DNA of 11,730 bases from contig PANG01000101.1 of assembly GCA_002708345.1 (NCBI GenBank), forward strand, positions 1-11,730, written 5' to 3'. Made by a program: the position numbers and the translations under genes. Position 1 is the stretch's first letter, and each line of letters begins with the position of its first letter. The notes below the pieces were generated by a model. The model made no database searches, was not told the origin of the DNA, and was given only the letters and a program-made list of their open reading frames with translations. Below are positions 7,159 to 11,730 of this stretch, piece after piece. Origin of the DNA: Planctomycetaceae bacterium (GTDB lineage: Bacteria; Planctomycetota; Planctomycetia; Pirellulales; Pirellulaceae).

Positions 7159-8460
7159 ATGTTCAGTGAAAAACGGTTTCTGTTATCCATCTCGGCAGTC
7201 ACACTTGGCCTTCTTATTGGCAGTGTTATTCCTGCCGAGGACTGGCCCCAGTGGCGTGGCCCCACCCGGGATGGTGTCTGGACGGAAACCGGGATCATTG
7301 ATCAATTTGCTGGCGACGAGGTGAAAATCCGCTGGCGCGTCCCCGTTGGAGCGGGTTACAGTGGGCCGACAGTAGCCGAGGGCCGTGTTTTCCTGACCGA
7401 CCGGGTTGCCGAGCCGAAGCAGATCGAGCGGATCCATTGCTTCGACGAAAAAACCGGCAAGACCCTTTGGACGATTGATTACCCGGCCGATTATGAAATC
7501 GGCTACAAGGCAGGTCCACGGGCGGCCGTGACAATTGATCAAGGGCGAGCTTACTCGCTCGGGGCGATGGGACATTTTTATTGCCTCGATGCTGCCAGTG
7601 GAAACGTACTCTGGAAGCATGACCTGCAGCAGGCCTACCAGATCGTGATGCCAATCTGGGGAATCGCCGCCGCGCCGCTAATTGTGGATGACGTGGTAAT
7701 CCTGCAGGTGGGTGGCAAGGAGGCGTGTATTGTCGGCTTTGATAAGAAAACGGGGCAGCAGCGCTGGACGGCACTGACCGAGCGGGCAGGTTATTCCTCA
7801 CCGGTTCTGGTCACGCAGGCGGGAAAGGCGGTCGTTATCTGCTGGACTGGTGACAGTGTTTCCGGGATTGACCCGGCCAGCGGGAAGGTCTACTGGCGCT
7901 ACGATTTTCCTCCCTCGCGGATGCCAATCGGGATTGCCACACCGGTGGTTCACCAGGGCGAGGTCTTTGTGACGTCCTTTTACGATGGCTCGCTGATGTT
8001 GAAGCTTGACCAGCAGAAAACAGCCGTCAGCAAGATCTGGCGACTGGTTGGACCGGATGAACAGAATACCCAGGGCTTGCACTCGATCATCAGCACCCCC
8101 GTTCGACTGGGTGACCACCTTTATGGAGTCGATAGTTACGGGGAACTACGATGCCTGGAGGCAGCCAGTGGAAAGCGGATCTGGGAGGACCAGACGGCTA
8201 CACCCCGTTCCCGGTGGAGCACGATTCACTTTGTCCGTAACGGAAAGAAAATCTGGATGTTCAATGAGCGTGGAGAGTTGATCATCTCGGAGCTTTCCCC
8301 GCAGGGTTTCAAGGAAATAAGCCGTGCCAGCCTGATCACACCGACGCTTGAGCAACTGCGCCGCCGCGACGGTGTCTGCTGGTCCCATCCTGCCTATGCG
8401 AATCGCCATGTTTTTGCCCGAAATGACAAGGAACTTGTTTCTGGCAGCCTGGCAAAATGA
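7159..8460 (+). CDS. Secreted PQQ-like beta-propeller repeat protein, function unknown
   Basis: A 433-residue exported protein. The N-terminus has a basic start and a hydrophobic stretch (about 7-25), with possible signal cleavage after Ala26. The mature part begins EDWPQWRGPTRDG, a form I associate with planctomycete PQQ-like proteins. Repeats of the type (A)SGKxxWxxD recur at about 97-107, 146-155, 197-203, 240-249 and 336-342, with a degenerate one near 293, consistent with a beta-propeller fold. It resembles the outer-membrane assembly factor BamB fold and PQQ dehydrogenase propellers, but I see no cytochrome motif and no lipobox, so neither an enzyme nor BamB function can be claimed. The start is ATG at 7159 with a strong AAGGAGAGG at 7148-7156. 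It begins 69 bases after lpxI on the same strand and could be the last gene of that operon. No clear intrinsic terminator follows it. Confidence 0.9.
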   Translation: MFSEKRFLLSISAVTLGLLIGSVIPAEDWPQWRGPTRDGVWTETGIIDQFAGDEVKIRWRVPVGAGYSGPTVAEGRVFLTDRVAEPKQIERIHCFDEKTGKTLWTIDYPADYEIGYKAGPRAAVTIDQGRAYSLGAMGHFYCLDAASGNVLWKHDLQQAYQIVMPIWGIAAAPLIVDDVVILQVGGKEACIVGFDKKTGQQRWTALTERAGYSSPVLVTQAGKAVVICWTGDSVSGIDPASGKVYWRYDFPPSRMPIGIATPVVHQGEVFVTSFYDGSLMLKLDQQKTAVSKIWRLVGPDEQNTQGLHSIISTPVRLGDHLYGVDSYGELRCLEAASGKRIWEDQTATPRSRWSTIHFVRNGKKIWMFNERGELIISELSPQGFKEISRASLITPTLEQLRRRDGVCWSHPAYANRHVFARNDKELVSGSLAK

Positions 8461-8543
8461 GTCGGCTTGACGGCTGATGATTGTGATTTTCCGGCCGTGG
8501 TGCCGATAAAGCAGGTATCTTCCCGGATGCAGGCTGATCCCCT

Positions 8544-8572
8544 TTGCATTGCCACAGGGATTGGCCTAGAAT
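8544..8572 (+). promoter_or_regulatory. Sigma-70-type promoter of rpsU
   Basis: TTGCAT at 8544-8549 and TAGAAT at 8567-8572 are exactly 17 bases apart, the best promoter match in the window. It would start transcription about 35-40 bases before the rpsU GTG. The upstream part of the gap (8461-8543) shows nothing else that I can support. Confidence 0.6.
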
Positions 8573-8617
8573 GCTCGTTTTCCCACCTGCAGATTCCATT
8601 GAAGAAGAAAGTAACAC

Positions 8618-8809
8618 GTGGTTAAAGTCATTGTCAGGGATCGTGAGACGATTCAGGAAGCAGTTCGACGTTTTGGCAAGTTGCTGATGCGAAGCGGCCT
8701 GAAGAAGGAAATGCGCCGCCGCAAGTATTACGAGAAACCAAGTGATATTCGTCGACGTGCACGACTGCGGGCCCAGCGCCGCGCCTTGAAGACACGGCTT
8801 GGTGGTTGA
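8618..8809 (+). CDS. rpsU: 30S ribosomal protein bS21
   Basis: Small basic subunit protein located near the 3' end of 16S rRNA, where it helps translation initiation. The 63-residue product is of family size, with an N-terminal [20 protein letters not shown] that matches the bS21 pattern, then a highly Arg/Lys-rich helical tail (about 27-60, including [12 protein letters not shown]). The start is GTG at 8618. Upstream there is only a weak GAAGAAGAAAG, so the ribosome binding site is poor compared with rseP or lpxD. The gene stands alone: a strong promoter before it, an intrinsic terminator after it, and a convergent gene on the other strand. This compact single-gene arrangement suggests independent expression. 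Confidence 0.95.
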   Translation: MVKVIVRDRETIQEAVRRFGKLLMRSGLKKEMRRRKYYEKPSDIRRRARLRAQRRALKTRLGG

Positions 8810-8837
8810 ATTGGCCACGCGGCAGTAGAAAACAGGA

Positions 8838-9854
8838 TCAGACCGGCAGGTTTTCCGGCCGGTTTTTTTTCTGCGCCCCCAGCAGCCGCCGGCTTGCCAC
8901 CACGATGACCAGCCCGAAACTGGTTGCTAGCAGCACTCCCAGGGTCACGCTGTCCAACCGCGAGGGAAAAAAGGGATGGTAATCTGTCCCCTCGATCGAC
9001 CCCGATCCTGCTTCCCCGAGGGCCTGCTGGAAGGGCCAGAGAACTCGCATCGAGCCAACCATCGCCCCGCAGAGAAAGGCCATCGTGACCGCGTGGAATC
9101 GACGAAGCAGGAAACGTAGCAGCCGGCTGAAGATGATCAGTCCAACCAGGCAACCAGAAGCAAAGACTGCCAGCTCGACCAGGTGGTGCATGACCTGCTG
9201 GCCGGCAAACAGGTCTGCCGGAATACCTGTCAGGTAAAGGTAGACTCCCATGATCAAAAGGATCATGGCCCCGCTGATTCCCGGCAGGATCATGGCACAG
9301 ATTCCGACCATGCCGGAAAGAAACAGGTAGGCGAGTGAGGGAGTAAACTGGCTGCCGGGTAACTCGGTAATTGTCCAGGCAAGCAGGCCTGCCAGCACGG
9401 CAGTCGGGCCCAGGGTCCAGCACTCCCGGGCAGTCCGCGGCCAGAGGGGCCGGGCAACAAGCCAGCTGCAGGCGAGCATCATTCCCAGGAAGAACGCCAG
9501 CGTGAAGGGCCGTGTGGCTTCGTCGCTCAGAAGCTGGTGAGCCAGGGTGGTCATGGATAACAGCCCGATCACAATCCCTGCCAGCAGGCTGCCCAGGAAA
9601 GAAAGGTCCACGTGGCCAGCAGCCTTTTTCCATTCACGCTGGACCAGAAGTCGAAGGAACTGGCGATTGAAATGTGAAAGTGCCCGTACAAGTCGCTCAT
9701 AGATATTGAGAACCAGTGCGACCGTGCCCCCGGAAATACCTGGCACGCTGTCTGCAATTCCCATCAGCACGCCCCGCATGAGGTGGCCTGGAAGATTATC
9801 ACCTGACCTGTCCGGCTCGCTGTTGTCACCCGGGGTAGTTGGTTGGGTATTCAT
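8838..9854 (-). CDS. popT: DUF368 family membrane protein, probable undecaprenyl phosphate translocase (PopT type)
   Basis: Polytopic inner-membrane protein of 338 residues. DUF368 (PopT) proteins have been reported to move undecaprenyl phosphate back across the membrane for re-use in peptidoglycan and other polymer synthesis; here that role is inferred from family membership. Two related motifs mark the inverted halves: GIADSVPGISGGTVAL (32-47) and GICAMILPGISGAMILL (184-200), each with the PGISG core. Hydrophobic segments occur at about 85-105, 115-135, 150-162, 175-210, 228-245, 255-270 and 304-321. The N-terminus is polar and the C-terminal tail is basic. I take the ATG at 9854 as start; a TTG directly before it is less likely, and no good ribosome binding site is visible for either. 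The 3' end contains the rpsU terminator. It is divergent from ispE, whose pathway supplies the lipid carrier precursor. Confidence 0.9.
   Translation of the reverse strand: MNTQPTTPGDNSEPDRSGDNLPGHLMRGVLMGIADSVPGISGGTVALVLNIYERLVRALSHFNRQFLRLLVQREWKKAAGHVDLSFLGSLLAGIVIGLLSMTTLAHQLLSDEATRPFTLAFFLGMMLACSWLVARPLWPRTARECWTLGPTAVLAGLLAWTITELPGSQFTPSLAYLFLSGMVGICAMILPGISGAMILLIMGVYLYLTGIPADLFAGQQVMHHLVELAVFASGCLVGLIIFSRLLRFLLRRFHAVTMAFLCGAMVGSMRVLWPFQQALGEAGSGSIEGTDYHPFFPSRLDSVTLGVLLATSFGLVIVVASRRLLGAQKKNRPENLPV
8842..8870 (+). terminator. Intrinsic terminator of rpsU
   Basis: A 9-base-pair stem with one A-G mismatch (8842-8850 pairing with 8855-8863) closes a TTTT loop and runs directly into eight T residues (8863-8870), a textbook Rho-independent terminator for plus-strand transcription. 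It lies 33 bases after the rpsU stop and entirely inside the last codons of the convergent popT gene. On the minus strand the hairpin lacks a following T-run of that length. Confidence 0.88.
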
Positions 9855-9960
9855 CAATCGTGCTTGTTTTTAAGGAAAGAGACGTGATCTGCCATTACCT
9901 ATATCGTTGTCCGGCCCGGAAAGATCGAAGAAAAGTACCCTCGCGGCCGGATCCAGTCGC

Positions 9961-9988
9961 TTGCTGGCGATCGTGCAGAGGATAAAAT
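9961..9988 (+). promoter_or_regulatory. Candidate promoter for ispE
   Basis: TTGCTG at 9961-9966 and TAAAAT at 9983-9988 are 16 bases apart in the divergent popT/ispE gap, giving a leader of about 110 bases. The -10 box is good and the -35 box fair. I see no comparably good popT promoter on the other strand. Confidence 0.35.
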
Positions 9989-10011
9989 CGAGAGTCCAGG
10001 GCGGTCTTTTA

Positions 10012-10034
10012 CCAGGCCGGACAAGCCAGCCTGG
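10012..10034 (+). other. Hairpin in the ispE leader
   Basis: CCAGGC (10012-10017) and GCCTGG (10029-10034) form a 6-base-pair stem with an 11-base loop between the candidate promoter and ispE. There is no T-run after it, so it is not an intrinsic terminator. It matches no riboswitch pattern I know and may be chance in GC-rich sequence. Confidence 0.2.
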
Positions 10035-10103
10035 GATCCTGTTTCCTCCTTGCCTGGACCGGAATGCCTGCTTTTAGGGATGCCGGGGAAAGCGGTCTGA
10101 GTG

Positions 10104-11021
10104 ATGATCATACGGAGTGATGGGGACCGGTTGACGATCCAGTCCCCGGCCAAGATCAACCTGTTCCTGGATGTGCTGGGCAGGCGTGAGGATGGTTTTC
10201 ATGACCTGGAGACCGTGATCTGCGCGATTGACCTGCAGGACACGCTGGAAATGCGGGTGGTGGCCGGGAACGAAATAACTCTCCATCTTCATGGAAACGG
10301 TACTGGCCAGCGCGAGCCGCTTCCCGAGGGAGAGGACAATATCATCGTCAAGGCACTCCGCCTGCTGGCGCAGTCATCGGGAGTGGACCAGGGAATGGAG
10401 GTGACGCTCACCAAGCGAATTCCTTCCGCGGCTGGCCTGGGGGGAGCTTCCAGTAACGCCGCGGCAGTCCTGCTCGGTGCCGCCCGGCTGTGGCAACGTG
10501 ACTGGTCCCTGGAACAACTGGCCGAGGTTGCTGCCGAGGTGGGAAGTGATGTGCCGTTTTTCCTTCATGGACCTGCAGCTATCTGTCGCGGTCGAGGGGA
10601 GATCGTTCAACCGTTGCAGAATCGACTGCGGCTTCACCTGGTACTGGTACATCCCCCCGCGGGACTCTCCACGGCCAGGGTCTTTGCCCATTGCCAGCCT
10701 GGCAGGCCTGTCAGCTCAGCCGCGCTGATTGAGGCATTGGAAACCGGGAACCGCCGGGCCCTGCTTGACGAGTTACATAACTCGCTGCAGCGGACCGCGG
10801 CCGGACTGGAACCATGGGTGGGTCGACTGGAAGAATTTCTCTCTGGTAGCGGGTGCCTTGGTTTCCAGATGTCGGGGAGCGGGACGAGTTTTTTTGCGAT
10901 CTGTGCCCACCGCCAGCATGCCAGGCAGGTGGCCGCCCGGCTGCGGAGTCAGCAGCCAGGCCAGGTGGATTATGCCAGTACCCTTGATGGTAAGAAATGG
11001 CTCTCTGGATGGCCCTGCTGA
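10104..11021 (+). CDS. ispE: 4-diphosphocytidyl-2-C-methyl-D-erythritol kinase
   Basis: GHMP-superfamily kinase that phosphorylates CDP-methylerythritol with ATP, the fourth MEP pathway step, in the cytoplasm. The 305-residue product is slightly longer than E. coli IspE (283). It has the N-terminal SPAKINLFLDV (14-24, Lys17 corresponding to the conserved substrate-side lysine), the GHMP glycine loop PSAAGLGGASSNAAA (107-121), VGSDVPFFL (146-154; Asp149 the likely catalytic base), and the C-terminal GHMP motif MSGSGTSFF (256-264). All motifs are intact. A GTG at 10101 lies directly before the chosen ATG and cannot be excluded; neither has a clear ribosome binding site. Its stop is 8 bases from the stop of the convergent membrane-protein gene. 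No spoVG follows, although that neighbour is common after ispE in some bacteria. Confidence 0.96.
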   Translation: MIIRSDGDRLTIQSPAKINLFLDVLGRREDGFHDLETVICAIDLQDTLEMRVVAGNEITLHLHGNGTGQREPLPEGEDNIIVKALRLLAQSSGVDQGMEVTLTKRIPSAAGLGGASSNAAAVLLGAARLWQRDWSLEQLAEVAAEVGSDVPFFLHGPAAICRGRGEIVQPLQNRLRLHLVLVHPPAGLSTARVFAHCQPGRPVSSAALIEALETGNRRALLDELHNSLQRTAAGLEPWVGRLEEFLSGSGCLGFQMSGSGTSFFAICAHRQHARQVAARLRSQQPGQVDYASTLDGKKWLSGWPC

Positions 11022-11029
11022 GTACCCGG

Positions 11030-11730
11030 TTACATCTGGCTCATGCCACGGACCAGGGGGAGCAACGTGGGTATGGAGATGTAGATCACAAGGGCAAAAA
11101 TGGACAGGGTGACTCCGAAGACAAACATCTTGAAGGTGCTCTTGAGCTTGTACCAGCGAATGAAAGCGTAATAAGGGGCATAGATAATGGTCAGGCAGAG
11201 TAATCCCTTGAGGGGACTCTCCTCGAAAGCAGAAACCGTACTCTGGCCAACGGCAATGAGGGTAATCACCCCGGACAGGAATGCCATCAGAATCATTCCG
11301 ATACGGAGTCCCTTGTAGAGACCATACTTGAGATCCTTGACACGGCTCAATTTAGGATTGTCCTTGTATCCCTGCAGGATCGCCGGATCGATATCCAGCA
11401 GCGCATTGGAATGGACCCAGATCTCTTTTCCTCGCGTGGAGACCAGGCTGTAACCATCCTGGCTGTGCAGCCGAAAACCCCATGCGCCCGGCTGCTGCTT
11501 GTTCCCCTGTTCATCCTCCGCGTAGGGGGGAGGATCGGAGAAGCCGTCAGCAGCAGTTGCAATCACAATAATGGTATCCGTGTCGCCCTCGTCGAGTACC
11601 CTTAAGTCTGGCTGCAGCATCTGCATTCGGCGGGATTTAATATCGTCGAAGGTCATCATCATCACCGCTGCCGTCACACAGAGGCTCAGTACGAGGTCCA
11701 GCACGGCAAGGTAAATCCACCAGGCAACTG
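11030..11730 (-). CDS. Multi-pass membrane protein of unknown function (5' end outside window)
   Basis: The reading frame stays open to the right window edge, so about 232 C-terminal residues are visible and the true start is further right. A GTG at 11704 could be read as a start, but it falls inside a hydrophobic run that begins AWWIYLAVLDLVLSL, so it is probably internal. The visible order is one membrane segment (about 2-25), a soluble domain of roughly 110 residues containing TDTIIVIATAADG and an acidic, Pro/Gln-rich stretch (DPPPYAEDEQGNKQQPG), then three membrane segments (about 142-162, 174-191, 201-224). Leu and Met are plentiful in the first segment. I do not recognise the family. 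The window gives no partner gene on the same strand. Convergent with ispE, with an 8-base gap and no room for a separate terminator. The TAA stop and continuous hydrophobic pattern support a real gene. Confidence 0.75.
   Translation of the reverse strand, partial: VAWWIYLAVLDLVLSLCVTAAVMMMTFDDIKSRRMQMLQPDLRVLDEGDTDTIIVIATAADGFSDPPPYAEDEQGNKQQPGAWGFRLHSQDGYSLVSTRGKEIWVHSNALLDIDPAILQGYKDNPKLSRVKDLKYGLYKGLRIGMILMAFLSGVITLIAVGQSTVSAFEESPLKGLLCLTIIYAPYYAFIRWYKLKSTFKMFVFGVTLSIFALVIYISIPTLLPLVRGMSQM

Noticed and set aside
8461..8543. Possible terminator after the PQQ-like gene
   Set aside because: Only a 4-base-pair GC stem (near CCGGCCGTGGTGCCG) with no following T-run.
8728..9633. Second minus-strand frame of 301 codons inside popT
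   Set aside because: Same-strand frame shadow of the DUF368 gene; Pro/Arg/Gly-rich translation without membrane segments, while the other frame shows both PGISG motifs.
9855..10103. Possible riboswitch or small gene in the popT/ispE gap
   Set aside because: One 6-base-pair hairpin and a candidate promoter are present, but no known riboswitch pattern, no T-run and no small frame with a ribosome binding site.
1..11730. Search for CRISPR arrays, tRNAs, insertion sequences, phage or defence genes
   Set aside because: No regular direct repeats, tRNA-like cloverleafs, transposase motifs, nuclease or toxin-antitoxin genes seen on either strand.

Overview
The window looks like a piece of a GC-rich, Gram-negative-type chromosome, probably from a planctomycete. 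The best clue to that group is the secreted PQQ-type beta-propeller whose mature end begins DWPQWRGPTRDGVW, a form I associate with planctomycetes. An enlarged multi-PDZ RseP and lipid A genes fit the same picture. The assignment is an inference from protein style, not from a marker-gene comparison.

Layout from left to right: (1) a minus-strand ftsH, running off the left edge; (2) a plus-strand run dxr > rseP > lpxD > lpxI, with a 16-base overlap at dxr/rseP and a TGATG stop/start overlap at lpxD/lpxI; (3) a secreted PQQ-like propeller gene of unknown role; (4) rpsU, a small ribosomal protein gene with its own consensus-like promoter and a strong intrinsic terminator; (5) a minus-strand DUF368/PopT-family gene, convergent with rpsU; (6) ispE, divergent from popT; (7) a minus-strand membrane protein of unknown function, convergent with ispE and open at the right edge.

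Most of the genes serve the cell envelope. Dxr and IspE are two steps of the MEP isoprenoid pathway, which feeds undecaprenyl phosphate. The DUF368 protein belongs to a family reported to recycle that carrier across the membrane. LpxD and LpxI are consecutive-phase enzymes of lipid A synthesis. FtsH and RseP are membrane proteases of envelope quality control and signalling. The order dxr-rseP-lpxD is a reduced version of the enterobacterial dxr-uppS-cdsA-rseP-bamA-skp-lpxD cluster.

I found no CRISPR array, tRNA, rRNA, insertion sequence, phage gene or defence system. Intergenic gaps are all under 300 bases; the largest are about 200 bases (ftsH/dxr) and 250 bases (popT/ispE), both divergent promoter regions. 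The window is mainly conserved housekeeping sequence, and I do not see a convincing undescribed system in it. The less ordinary items are the RseP architecture, the terminator buried in the popT 3' end, and the two genes of unknown role.
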